A stretch of DNA of 64,000 nucleotides, from NCBI GenBank assembly GCA_963761975.1, contig CAVXIR010000003.1, positions 372,001-436,000 on the forward strand, read 5' to 3'. Each line of letters begins with the position of its first letter. The first letter of the stretch is position 1. The notes under the pieces were generated by a model. The model searched no databases and was not told the DNA's origin. It saw only the letters and a program-made list of their open reading frames with translations. The translations under genes were made by a program, and so were the position numbers. Of this stretch, positions 44,557-52,298 are shown one piece after another. Source of the stretch: JAMQPK01 sp963761975 (GTDB lineage: Bacteria; Acidobacteriota; Vicinamibacteria; Vicinamibacterales; JAMQPK01).

Positions 44557-45057
44557 TTACCGGTAATTGCCGAACTGCAGGGCGATGCCGAAGTCGTGGC
44601 CCCTGAGCAGGCCCATTACGGCTTGCAGCTCGTCCTTCGACGGCGACGAGATGCGCAGCTGGTCGCCCTGAATATTCGCCTGAATTTTCTTTAACTTCTG
44701 ATCTTTCAGGAATTTGATGATATCGCGCGCGGCGTCGCCCGAGATGCCCTGTTGCAACGTGACGACCCGCCGAACCGTTGAGCCGGTGGCTGTTTCCACG
44801 TCGCCGAGCTTGAGATTCTTGACGGGCACATTGCGGCGGATCATGCGCGTCTGCAAGACGTCCCAGAGCGCGTTCATCTTCATGGTGTCTTCGGCGGAGA
44901 GTGTCAGGGTGTTTTCGACCTTGTTGAAGTCGATCGCGGCGATGGATCCCTTGAAATCGTAACGCTGGGAGATCTCTTTGCGCGCCTGGTTGACGGCGTT
45001 ATCGACTTCCTGCAGGTCGACGGTCGAGGTGACGTCGAAAGATGAAACGGCCGGCAT
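44557..45057 (-). CDS. yajQ: YajQ-family nucleotide-binding protein (DUF520)
   Basis: The 166-residue protein covers the full family: SSFDVTSTVDLQEVDNAVNQARKEISQRYDFKGS at the start, then VKNLKLGDVETATGS, QGISGDAARDIIKFLKD, KLKKIQANIQGDQLRISSPSKDELQAVM and FGIALQFGNYR at the end. YajQ proteins bind nucleotides and, in Xanthomonas, cyclic di-GMP together with a transcription factor. It is cytoplasmic and alone in its transcription unit. Confidence 0.95.
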   Translation of the reverse strand: MPAVSSFDVTSTVDLQEVDNAVNQARKEISQRYDFKGSIAAIDFNKVENTLTLSAEDTMKMNALWDVLQTRMIRRNVPVKNLKLGDVETATGSTVRRVVTLQQGISGDAARDIIKFLKDQKLKKIQANIQGDQLRISSPSKDELQAVMGLLRGHDFGIALQFGNYR

Positions 45058-45373
45058 CGAATAAGCGTACTACAACGGCACGGTCTCCAAGACGACCGCA
45101 TCCTGTGCAACCGTCAATGGCATTGCCATACCGCGATGTCAGAATGATCAGGGATGTGCCGGTTTTGGCATTCGCGGGACTTGCTGACGAATGCCGCTCT
45201 AACACATGTGCAACTGCGATCACGATCTCGATATCCGCGTCAGCACGGCGTCTCGCACGATCATCTGAAGGTGTTGACGCACCAGTGCCTGGCGCGAAAA
45301 TTGAAATCGATCGTTGGCCGCGCGCAGCTCATGTGAAACATGAGCGAGCCTTCAGAAAACTGGTGCTAGCACG
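45058..45373. other. 316-bp gap without a recognised gene
   Basis: A 60-codon frame at 45154-45336 resembles no family I know and is basic and of low complexity. The gap separates the start of yajQ (- strand) from a secreted-protein gene (+ strand), so it must hold both promoters. No convincing -35/-10 pair was found. Confidence 0.4.
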
Positions 45374-46018
45374 ATGCGAAGCCAAATCAGCGCCGTTGCG
45401 ATTGTGATGGTGGGGTTAGTGTGGGTGCCAGGCGTCTTGTCTGCCCAAACATCCGGTGCGAACCGGGGTTATACACTTGTTGATCTACTCGTCTGGGGAA
45501 GCTACGTGCAGATCGATCCAAACGCGTACTCGCCCGCGGTGCAGGAGGAAATTAAAAGGCACCTCCAGCGTTCGCAGGAATACCGGTCGGCCCGGCGCTC
45601 GCCGACGAATTCCTCTGAGCTCGAAATGGTGTATCACGCCCAAATTCGTTACGAGCGTCGACTGGTGGCAGTCACCGACGACCCACGGGCCCCAGCACTC
45701 GCAGCCGAGTACGTGGATAACCTTCGACCATGTTACGAATGGGAGGGGTTCGCCGATTGTCCAAGTCGCGAGGCGATATATGCGAGTGAATACCAGGCAG
45801 TCAACCCGACTGGGCCGTTCAGCGAATTTCTACCGTTGTTGGAGGCTCATCGCTGGCTTTGTACGGCGGAAACCTACGAAAACCTGAAACGATCGGACCC
45901 GGGCAGCCGACTTGCTTACGAAGAAGCCTTGAGAGTCGCGCGCCAATCGAAGGCCCTCCTGGTCCGCACGGCTGCCGAAGAACTCGCCGCGCGTGGACGA
46001 TGCCGGGCATCGCATTAG
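45374..46018 (+). CDS. Secreted or lipid-anchored protein of unknown function
   Basis: The 214-residue protein has a signal peptide (IVMVGLVWVPGVLSAQ). The mature part is mainly helical, with LVDLLVWGSYVQIDPNAYSPAVQEE, CYEWEGFADCPSREA and repeated acidic/aromatic helices (LPLLEAHRWLCTAETYENLK). Four cysteines could form disulfides. No domain is recognised and the neighbours give no clue. Confidence 0.65.
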   Translation: MRSQISAVAIVMVGLVWVPGVLSAQTSGANRGYTLVDLLVWGSYVQIDPNAYSPAVQEEIKRHLQRSQEYRSARRSPTNSSELEMVYHAQIRYERRLVAVTDDPRAPALAAEYVDNLRPCYEWEGFADCPSREAIYASEYQAVNPTGPFSEFLPLLEAHRWLCTAETYENLKRSDPGSRLAYEEALRVARQSKALLVRTAAEELAARGRCRASH

Positions 46019-46248
46019 GGGCGAGCGTTCGTGGAGAAGGTGAAGTCTCGGCCCCGGCTCCTGTCGATGGGTTGACCCGCCGAAATCGATGTTCTGAATG
46101 GTTAGGAAACGTTTTTCGGTCGTAATCGGTACTATAATTGCTGAGGCCGCCCGGCTGGCCAGATCACAATTAGGCTGGCGCCACGCGGGCACTGCCCCCA
46201 ATTACTGGTATCAGGCAACCAACGTTGCCTCTTTGAAGGTTGGTGCGA

Positions 46249-46518
46249 ATGGCCGACGCAGGTGAAGGATTAATCGACGCCCAGAACCGCATTCAAGAGC
46301 GGATGGATGAACGCGAGGAGGAGCGCGCGCGCCGTGCGATGCCTCAGGTGGCATACGATCCCGAGCAGTTGAGGCGCGCCGAATCGCTGCGCCTGGCCTG
46401 CACCGAGCTTCGTCGGCAGCTCGAAGCGACTACACACCACGCCCGCCGGCAGCAGCTCACCAGCGCGCTGGCCGAGCTCGAACGGCAGCTCGCGTCGCTC
46501 GACGCGCGGCCGCATTAG
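46249..46518 (+). CDS. Small coiled-coil protein
   Basis: An 89-residue protein from the ATG at 46249 (TTG 46240 and GTG 46243 are alternatives; GAAGG lies at 46235-46239). It is almost entirely charged helix (RIQERMDEREEERARR; LRRQLEATTHHARRQQLTSALAELERQLASLD), with heptads fitting a coiled coil. A good -10, TATAAT, stands at 46133-46138, but its -35 is weak. Function is unknown. It lies upstream of nuoA but is separated by 276 bp. Confidence 0.6.
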   Translation: MADAGEGLIDAQNRIQERMDEREEERARRAMPQVAYDPEQLRRAESLRLACTELRRQLEATTHHARRQQLTSALAELERQLASLDARPH

Positions 46519-46729
46519 TGGCCTGTCCTCGCTGAGCAAAGGCCGCCGCGGTTTCTCCCTAGCAACATTTGCGTACGGAGGTGGGTCTTGTTGTGCGAAC
46601 CTGCCGAATTCGATAGCATTGGCTGATCGCTTGTGAAGGTTTTCGCAAGCGGTGCGGGGCGGTGAGGCCCCTCATTCGAGCGCTCAGGGCGGGGCGCTGA
46701 GCACCCGCGAATTCAAGAGAAGAAGCGCT

Positions 46730-46794
46730 GCGAGCCGCGAGGGCGTTGGGGCCCCGCACGCGAGCAGCGGGAGCGGGGAGAGGGGCCGCGACTC
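46730..46794 (+). repeat. GC-rich palindromic element before nuoA
   Basis: Words such as GCCGCGAGGGCGTTGGGGCCCCGC and GCGAGCAGCGG match, with divergence, the elements at 47661-47733 and 50251-50323. It ends at the nuoA start codon, so it contains the ribosome-binding region. The rest of the 46519-46729 gap is GC-rich with a GCGCTCAGGGCGGGGCGCTGAGC hairpin. Confidence 0.55.
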
Positions 46795-47157
46795 ATGATT
46801 GACAACTGGCTCCTGATTCTTCTGTTGATGGTGATGGCCGTCGGGTTCGGCGCCGTTTCCGTTCTGCTCGGCCGGATTCTCGGTCCGAAAAATCCCACAC
46901 CCGAAAAACTGGCGCCCTACGAATGCGGCATGCCCGCCGTCGGCGACGCGCGCGAAAGACAGTCGATCCGCTTCTATCTGATCGCGATGATCTTTCTGCT
47001 CTTCGACATCGAGGTCGCGTTCCTTTATCCGTGGGCGCTCGCCCTTCGATCGCTCGGCTGGGCCGGCTACTTGCAAGTCGTGTTGTTTACGCTCGTCCTC
47101 TGCGCCGGTTACGTGTATGTGTGGAAGAAAGGTGCGCTGGATTGGAGTCAAAGCTAA
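46795..47157 (+). CDS. nuoA: NADH-quinone oxidoreductase subunit A
   Basis: The 120-residue protein has three membrane helices and the loop KNPTPEKLAPYECGMPAVGDARERQSIRFYLIAMIFLLFDIEVAFLYPWA, which is diagnostic (YECG, FDIE). It belongs to the membrane arm of complex I at the quinone-site junction. It is the first gene of the nuo operon; nuoB overlaps its end. Confidence 0.95.
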   Translation: MIDNWLLILLLMVMAVGFGAVSVLLGRILGPKNPTPEKLAPYECGMPAVGDARERQSIRFYLIAMIFLLFDIEVAFLYPWALALRSLGWAGYLQVVLFTLVLCAGYVYVWKKGALDWSQS

Positions 47158-47660
47158 CGGATCGTCCATCGTCCATCGTCGATCGTCCATCGTCCATCGA
47201 CGATGACCTTGCGAGCCTGCCCGTCCTGACGACCCAGGTCGACAAGCTCGTGCAGTGGGCGCGGCGCTCTTCCATCTGGCCGGTGACCTTCGGTCTGGCT
47301 TGCTGCGCCATCGAGATGATGGCGATGAGCTGCGCGCGCTACGACATCGCTCGTTTCGGCGCCGAGGTCTTCCGCGGCTCTCCGCGCCAGTCCGATCTGA
47401 TGATTGTGGCGGGACGCCTCTCTCGAAAGATGGCCCCGGCGCTGCGTCGCGTCTATGACCAGATGCCCGAGCCCAAGTGGGTCATCTCGATGGGGGCGTG
47501 TGCGTCAATCGGCGGCGTGTTCGACAATTACGCGCTCGTTCAAGGCGTCGATCAGATCGTGCCGGTCGACGTCTTTGTTCCCGGATGCCCGCCCCGGCCC
47601 GAATCGCTTATCTACGGCATCGTCCAGCTGCAGAAAAAGATCGAGAGCCAGCGGGCATGA
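47142..47660 (+). CDS. nuoB: NADH-quinone oxidoreductase subunit B
   Basis: The start is set at the TTG at 47142, inside nuoA, because LESKL right after it matches the usual NuoB opening and GGAAGAAAGG lies upstream. The product has 172 residues. The N2 cluster ligands are LACCAIEMM, GACASIGG and VPGCPPRPE. An insert of about 20 residues (TDRPSSIVDRPSSIDDD) between LESKL and VLTTQVDKLVQWARRS is encoded by a short DNA repeat (47159-47205). NuoB carries the last iron-sulfur cluster before quinone. Confidence 0.9.
   Translation: MESKLTDRPSSIVDRPSSIDDDLASLPVLTTQVDKLVQWARRSSIWPVTFGLACCAIEMMAMSCARYDIARFGAEVFRGSPRQSDLMIVAGRLSRKMAPALRRVYDQMPEPKWVISMGACASIGGVFDNYALVQGVDQIVPVDVFVPGCPPRPESLIYGIVQLQKKIESQRA
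47159..47205 (+). repeat. CGTCCATCGTCCAT word repeat inside nuoB
   Basis: ATCGTCCATCGTCCATCG is repeated twice around an ATCGTCGATCG centre. It sits right after the nuoA stop and is read in frame as part of the NuoB N-terminus (DRPSSIVDRPSSID). Confidence 0.8.
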
Positions 47661-47733
47661 GCCGCGAGCGGCGCGGGGCAATGGGGCCCCGCAAGCGAGC
47701 GGCGAGGAGCGGGTGTTGGGGCCCCGCGACAAA
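47661..47733 (+). repeat. GC-rich palindromic element between nuoB and nuoC
   Basis: The element begins GCCGCGAGCGGCGCGGGGC and contains two GGGGCCCCGC palindromes, at about 47684 and 47719. It is nearly identical over 70 bp to the element before nuoE and lies directly before the nuoC start. Confidence 0.8.
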
Positions 47734-47736
47734 TTC

Positions 47737-48273
47737 ATGATCGACGAGCTGCGCTCACTGTTGCCGGCTGTCGCGCTGGAGCCGTGCGAGGCGACCGATC
47801 AACCTACCATCCGCGTGCCGGCGGCCAGCATTGTCGAAGTCTGCCGCGCGCTTCGCGACAGGGCTGAGCTCGGGTTCACGCTGCTCGCTGACATTACCGC
47901 GGTTGACTGGTGGCCGCGCGAGCCGCGCTATGAGGTCGTGTATCACCTGTCGTCGATGACGCGGAGGCTGCGTTTGAAAGTGTCGCTCGAAGGGAATGCG
48001 CCGCGGCTGCCGACCGTGCAGAGCGTGTGGCCGGGTGCAGGCTGGCTGGAACGCGAGACGTGGGACATGTTCGGCATCATCTTCGAGGATCACGGCGACC
48101 TTCGCCGTCTGTTGATGCCGGAAGACTGGGAAGGTTACCCGCTGCGGAAGGATTTCCCGGTGCAGATACGTCTGCGGCCCCGCGCTGATTCGCCGCTACA
48201 GGTAACCGAAGAGGAATTTCGCGCGAACCTGGCGAGAGACAAGGCGGCGCGAGCGGATGCGCCGCGATCATGA
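47737..48273 (+). CDS. nuoC: NADH-quinone oxidoreductase subunit C
   Basis: The start is the ATG at 47737 (178 residues); the frame upstream is a shadow of nuoB and of the repeat. Family marks are FTLLADITAVDWWPREPRYEVVYHL, PTVQSVWPGAGWLERETWDMFGI and the 30-kDa subunit signature HGDLRRLLMPEDWEGYPLRKDFP. It forms part of the connecting module of complex I. The gmhA gene begins in its stop codon region (ATGA). Confidence 0.93.
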   Translation: MIDELRSLLPAVALEPCEATDQPTIRVPAASIVEVCRALRDRAELGFTLLADITAVDWWPREPRYEVVYHLSSMTRRLRLKVSLEGNAPRLPTVQSVWPGAGWLERETWDMFGIIFEDHGDLRRLLMPEDWEGYPLRKDFPVQIRLRPRADSPLQVTEEEFRANLARDKAARADAPRS

Positions 48274-48854
48274 ACGATGAGCGCGCCAGGGCGATCGCAG
48301 GCACGTTGCGCGACGCAGCCCGCCTGCACGAGCAGGCCGCGGAGGAATCACCTGGGGCGGTTGTTGCGGCGGCCGACACGCTGAACGCGGCGCTCAGCAG
48401 CGGTGCGAAGGTGCTGATTTTCGGCAATGGCGGCAGCGCCGCAGACGCCCAGCATTTCGCGTGCGAGCTGGTCGGCCGGTTTCTACGCGAGCGCCGCGCG
48501 CTTCCGGCGATTGCGTTGACGACCGACAGCAGCACGGTGACCGCGATTGCCAACGACTATGGATTCGATCGCGTGTTTGCGCGGCAGATCGAAGCGCTTG
48601 GGCGCCCGGGAGACGTGGCTGTCGGCATTTCGACGAGCGGCTCGTCTGCGAACGTGCTCTCAGGCTTGCAATGTGCGAAATCGCGCGGCCTGAAGACAGT
48701 GGCGTTTACGGGGGGAAGTGGCGGTCCGATCGGCGCGGCGGCTGATGTGCATGTGAATGTCCCTCACGAGCTCACACCTCGCGTTCAGGAAGTGCATCGC
48801 ACGTTGATTCACGCGGTCTGCGACCTTATCGAACAGCAACTCGACACTCCCTAA
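48270..48854 (+). CDS. gmhA: D-sedoheptulose 7-phosphate isomerase (SIS domain)
   Basis: The 194-residue protein has the SIS fold with LIFGNGGSAADAQHFACELVGRF, TTDSSTVTAIANDYGFDRVFARQI, GISTSGSSANVLSGLQCAKSRGL and VHRTLIHAVCDLIE, the GmhA pattern. It starts heptose synthesis for lipopolysaccharide core. It is inserted between nuoC and nuoD, with ATGA overlap to nuoC and 39 bp to nuoD, so it is co-transcribed with complex I. The DnaA-initiator-associating DiaA is a related alternative. Confidence 0.88.
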   Translation: MNDERARAIAGTLRDAARLHEQAAEESPGAVVAAADTLNAALSSGAKVLIFGNGGSAADAQHFACELVGRFLRERRALPAIALTTDSSTVTAIANDYGFDRVFARQIEALGRPGDVAVGISTSGSSANVLSGLQCAKSRGLKTVAFTGGSGGPIGAAADVHVNVPHELTPRVQEVHRTLIHAVCDLIEQQLDTP

Positions 48855-48893
48855 ACCTGAGCTTTTAGCCTTAGCCCTTAGCCCGACTGAGAC

Positions 48894-50075
48894 ATGCCAG
48901 AACTGCGAACCGAAACGATGACCGTCAACATGGGGCCGCAGCACCCCAGCACGCACGGCGTGCTCCGGCTGGTGCTCGAGCTCGATGGAGAGACGATCGT
49001 GTCGGCCGCCCCGACGATTGGCTATTTGCACACCGGCATCGAGAAGACGACAGAACAGAAGAAATTTCAGCAGGTCATTCCACTCGTCGAGCGCATGGAC
49101 TACCTGAGCGCTCAGTCGAACGCCTACGCGTACTGCCTCTCGGTCGAAAAGCTGCTTGGCCTCGAGATGCCGGATCGCGTGAAGTGGATTCGCGTGCTCC
49201 TCGCCGAGCTGCAGCGCATCAACAGCCATCTGGTGTGGCTCGGCACGCACGCGATGGAACTCGGCGCGGTGTCGGTGATGCTCTACTGCTTCCGCGAGCG
49301 CGAGCTGCTGCTCGACATCAATGAGCGCATCGCGGGGTTCCGTCTCTTTCCGAGCTACATCCGCGTCGGCGGGCTGCGCGAGGATCTGCCTCGAGGGTTT
49401 CACGAGGTGGTGACGCAGTTCCTCGACAGCTTCCCCACGAAGCTCGCCGAGTACGAAGACCTGCTGACCAAGAACGACATCTACAAGAAACGCACGCAGG
49501 GCGTCGGCAGGCTCACGATGCAGGAATGCATTGATATGAGCCTGACCGGGCCGATCGGCCGCGCGTCGGGGTGGAACTACGACGTGCGAAAGATGTTTCC
49601 GTATGGCGGCTACGAGACGTTCGAATTCGACGTGCAGATGGGCACCGACGGTGATGTGTACGCGCGCTATCGCGTGCGTATCGCCGAGATGCGCGAAAGC
49701 GTCAAGATTAGCCGCCAGGCGCTGTCCCGAATATCGCCGACGGGGGTGTTCGCTGCGGATGCTCCGACGGTTGTGCCGCCGCCGAAGGATCGCGTGTACA
49801 CCGAGATGGAGGCGCTCATTCAGCACTTCCTGATCTATTCACAGGGCTTTTCTGTACCTGCCGGCGAGGCGTACGTCGCGGTGGAAGGTCCGCGCGGCGA
49901 ACAGGGCTTCTACGTCGTATCCGATGGGACGAACCGGCCGTGGCGCGTGAAGGCGCGCTCGCCGTCACTGCTCGCGTGCCAGGCGCTGCCGAAGATGATC
50001 ATCGGAGGCCTCATCGCCGACGTCATCGCGGTCATCGGTTCGATAGATGTCGTTATGGGCGACGTTGATAGGTAG
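48894..50075 (+). CDS. nuoD: NADH-quinone oxidoreductase subunit D
   Basis: The 393-residue protein opens with MTVNMGPQHPSTHGVLRLVLELDGE and contains YLHTGIEKTTEQKKFQQV, RINSHLVWLGTHAMELGA and EAYVAVEGPRGEQGFYVVSDG, ending SIDVVMGDVDR. It contributes to the quinone-reducing chamber with NuoB. A 9-bp minisatellite begins at its stop codon. Confidence 0.96.
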   Translation: MPELRTETMTVNMGPQHPSTHGVLRLVLELDGETIVSAAPTIGYLHTGIEKTTEQKKFQQVIPLVERMDYLSAQSNAYAYCLSVEKLLGLEMPDRVKWIRVLLAELQRINSHLVWLGTHAMELGAVSVMLYCFRERELLLDINERIAGFRLFPSYIRVGGLREDLPRGFHEVVTQFLDSFPTKLAEYEDLLTKNDIYKKRTQGVGRLTMQECIDMSLTGPIGRASGWNYDVRKMFPYGGYETFEFDVQMGTDGDVYARYRVRIAEMRESVKISRQALSRISPTGVFAADAPTVVPPPKDRVYTEMEALIQHFLIYSQGFSVPAGEAYVAVEGPRGEQGFYVVSDGTNRPWRVKARSPSLLACQALPKMIIGGLIADVIAVIGSIDVVMGDVDR

Positions 50076-50146
50076 GTGCGGTGGGTGCGGTAGGTGCGAC
50101 GGGTGCGTCAGGTGCGATGGGTGCGATGGGTGCGTCGGGTGCGTTG
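50075..50146 (+). repeat. 9-bp minisatellite after nuoD, 8 units
   Basis: Eight units of GGTGCGnnG begin at the last base of the nuoD stop. The reverse complement (CAACGCACC) is the same tandem repeat as in the VWA gene. Overlapping frames would read Gly-Ala-x collagen-like repeats but are not credible genes. Confidence 0.88.
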
Positions 50147-50172
50147 GGCTTGTCCACCGTCTTGTCCGCCGT

Positions 50173-50232
50173 AGCGATATGCGAAGTGACCGCGAAGGCG
50201 GAAGCGATATGCGAAGTGGGCGCGAAGGTGGA
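50173..50232 (+). repeat. 30-bp direct tandem duplication
   Basis: Two adjacent 30-bp copies, 50173-50202 and 50203-50232, both start AGCGATATGCGAAGTG and differ at three positions. They are part of the 249-bp repeat-filled nuoD-nuoE gap. Confidence 0.85.
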
Positions 50233-50250
50233 TGCGCCAGGTGCGCAAGG

Positions 50251-50323
50251 CGCGAGCGGCGCGGGGCGATGGGGCCCCCGCAAGCGAGCGCCGAGGAGCG
50301 GGTGTTGGGGCCCCGCGACAAAA
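50251..50323 (+). repeat. GC-rich palindromic element before nuoE
   Basis: Near-identical to the nuoB-nuoC element (GCGAGCGGCGCGGGGC, then GGGTGTTGGGGCCCCGCGACAAA). It ends two bases before the nuoE ATG, so it supplies the translation initiation region; no classical Shine-Dalgarno is seen. Confidence 0.8.
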
Positions 50324-50324
50324 A

Positions 50325-50981
50325 ATGACATTCCATCCGAAGATTGATTATCGGGAACTGCACCGGTCGAAGCGGCAGATGCCGGTCGACGATGGGAAGT
50401 CCTTTGCGTATACGACGGAAAACCGTGAGCGCATCGAGGTGATCGCGAAGAGGTATCCGGAGAATCCGACCGGTCGCCGTTCGGCGATCCTGCCGGCCCT
50501 GTATCTGGTGCAACGGCAGATTGGCTACATCTCACTCAGCGCGATTCAACATGTCGCGGTGGTGATTGGATGCACGTCGGCCGATGTGGAAGACGTCGTG
50601 TCGTTCTACACGATGTTCTATACGCGACCGGTCGGCAAGTTCGTCGTACAGGTGTGCCGCACGCTGCCGTGTGCGTTACGTGGCGCCGAGCGTGTGACCG
50701 AGGAGCTGATGGATACGCTCGGCATCGAGCCAAACGGCACTGATCCATCGGGCACGTTCACGCTGATGGAAGTGGAGTGTCTTGGCGCGTGCGATCGCGC
50801 ACCGCTCGTGATGGTCAACGACGGCTGGCACGAGTGCCTCGCTCCCGAATCGGCGAGGAAGCTCGTAGACGATTTGCGTGCCCGCGGTGAGGACGCGCTC
50901 ACGGGATGCCACCATCAGGCGCCGGATCGTGTGAACCGTGAACCCGGAACCAAGAACCAGAACCCAGAACCCAGAACCTAG
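50325..50981 (+). CDS. nuoE: NADH-quinone oxidoreductase subunit E
   Basis: The start is the ATG at 50325 (218 residues). The thioredoxin-like [2Fe-2S] protein has ILPALYLVQRQIGYIS, DVVSFYTMFYTRPVGKFVVQVCRTLPC and VECLGACDRAP (four Cys ligands). NuoE and NuoF form the NADH-oxidising tip. The last 15 or so residues (NREPGTKNQNPEPRT) are the translation of the GAACCCAGAACC intergenic repeat and are probably not functional. Confidence 0.93.
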   Translation: MTFHPKIDYRELHRSKRQMPVDDGKSFAYTTENRERIEVIAKRYPENPTGRRSAILPALYLVQRQIGYISLSAIQHVAVVIGCTSADVEDVVSFYTMFYTRPVGKFVVQVCRTLPCALRGAERVTEELMDTLGIEPNGTDPSGTFTLMEVECLGACDRAPLVMVNDGWHECLAPESARKLVDDLRARGEDALTGCHHQAPDRVNREPGTKNQNPEPRT

Positions 50982-50984
50982 AAC

Positions 50985-52286
50985 ATGGAACCGGTCCTTA
51001 CTCGATTCGTTCGCGAACCCCATTCCTACGCGCTCGACTTCTACCTGGGAGACGAGGGCTATGAGGGGCTGCGCAAAGCCCTTGCGATGAAGCCCGAGCA
51101 GGTTGTGGATCTCGTCAAGGCATCTGGTCTGAAGGGGCGCGGTGGCGCCGGATTTCCAGCGGGCATGAAGTGGCAGTTCGTCGTAAAGGACACGCCGAAG
51201 GCGAAATACATCGTCTGCAATGCTGACGAGAGCGAGCCCGGCACGTTCAAGGATCACCTGCTGATGGAGCGCAACCCGCACCTTCTCTTTGAGGGCTGCC
51301 TGATTGCGTGTCATGCCATCGGTGCGAAGGTTGCTTACATCTACATTCGCGGGGAGTTCTTGCACGTTCAGGAAGTCATGGAGCGCCAGCTCGAAGAGGC
51401 CTACGCCAGGGGCTATGCCGGAAAGAACGTGATGGGCCTCGGCTTCGATTGCGACATCTACATTCATCGCGGTGCAGGCGCGTACGAAGCCGGTGAAGAG
51501 ACGGCGCTTCTCGAATCACTCGAGGGCAAGCGCGCCCAGCCTCGGCTGAAGCCGCCTTTTCCTGCGAGCGCCGGTCTCTACGGATCGCCGACCGCCGTCA
51601 ACAACGTCGAGACGCTGTGCAACGTGCCCGCGATTTTGCGCAACGGCGCCGAGTGGTACGCGGCGCTCGGCCCGGAAAAAAATGGCGGGCCGAAGCTGTT
51701 TTGCATCAGCGGCCACGTGCAGAAGCCAGGTGTCTACGAAGCGTCGATGAAGATCTCGCTGCGCGAGCTCATCTTTGACGTGGCCGGCGGCATTCGCGAC
51801 GGCCGTCAGCTGAAGGCTGTGATCCCCGGCGGATCGTCGGTGCCGATTCTGCTGCCGCATCAACTCGATGTCGAAGCGAGTTTTGACGGCATTGCGAAGG
51901 CGGGGTCGCTGCTTGGCTCTGCGGGCATCATCGTGCTCGACGACACCACATGTATGGTCTGGCTGGCTGAGAACCTTCTGCGGTTCTATCGCCACGAGTC
52001 GTGCGGCAAGTGCACGCCGTGCCGCGAAGGCACGCAATGGGTGCTGAACATCCTCGAGAAGATCGAGCGCGGCGAAGGCGAGATGAAGGATCTCACGCTG
52101 CTGGAGAACGTGGCGGGGTTGATTGCCGGCAAAACGCTGTGCGCCTTTGGCGATGCCGCGGCCACGCCCGCGCTGACGACGCTCAAGAATTTCAGGGCCG
52201 AGTATGAGGACCATGTGCGCGAGGGACGCTGCACGGTTCCAGCGCCCTGGCGGCGCCGTCATGCCGCGCCGGTAGGATCGCATTGA
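50985..52286 (+). CDS. nuoF: NADH-quinone oxidoreductase subunit F
   Basis: The 433-residue protein has the FMN/NADH glycine loop GRGGAGFPAGMKW, VCNADESEPGTFKD, GAGAYEAGEETALLESLEGKRAQPR and the [4Fe-4S] motif CGKCTPCREG (Cys340, 343, 346) with a fourth Cys in KTLCAFGDAA. It oxidises NADH. Normally nuoG would follow; here nuoH starts 12 bp later. Confidence 0.96.
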   Translation: MEPVLTRFVREPHSYALDFYLGDEGYEGLRKALAMKPEQVVDLVKASGLKGRGGAGFPAGMKWQFVVKDTPKAKYIVCNADESEPGTFKDHLLMERNPHLLFEGCLIACHAIGAKVAYIYIRGEFLHVQEVMERQLEEAYARGYAGKNVMGLGFDCDIYIHRGAGAYEAGEETALLESLEGKRAQPRLKPPFPASAGLYGSPTAVNNVETLCNVPAILRNGAEWYAALGPEKNGGPKLFCISGHVQKPGVYEASMKISLRELIFDVAGGIRDGRQLKAVIPGGSSVPILLPHQLDVEASFDGIAKAGSLLGSAGIIVLDDTTCMVWLAENLLRFYRHESCGKCTPCREGTQWVLNILEKIERGEGEMKDLTLLENVAGLIAGKTLCAFGDAAATPALTTLKNFRAEYEDHVREGRCTVPAPWRRRHAAPVGSH

Positions 52287-52298
52287 CGCCATGAACTA

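Noticed and set aside
45154..45336. 60-codon frame between yajQ and the secreted-protein gene
   Set aside because: No recognisable family, no ribosome-binding site, basic random-looking composition.
50081..50347. Collagen-like Gly-Ala-x ORF between nuoD and nuoE
   Set aside because: It is only the translation of the 9-bp minisatellite, the 30-bp duplication and the GC-rich element, and it overlaps the nuoE start.
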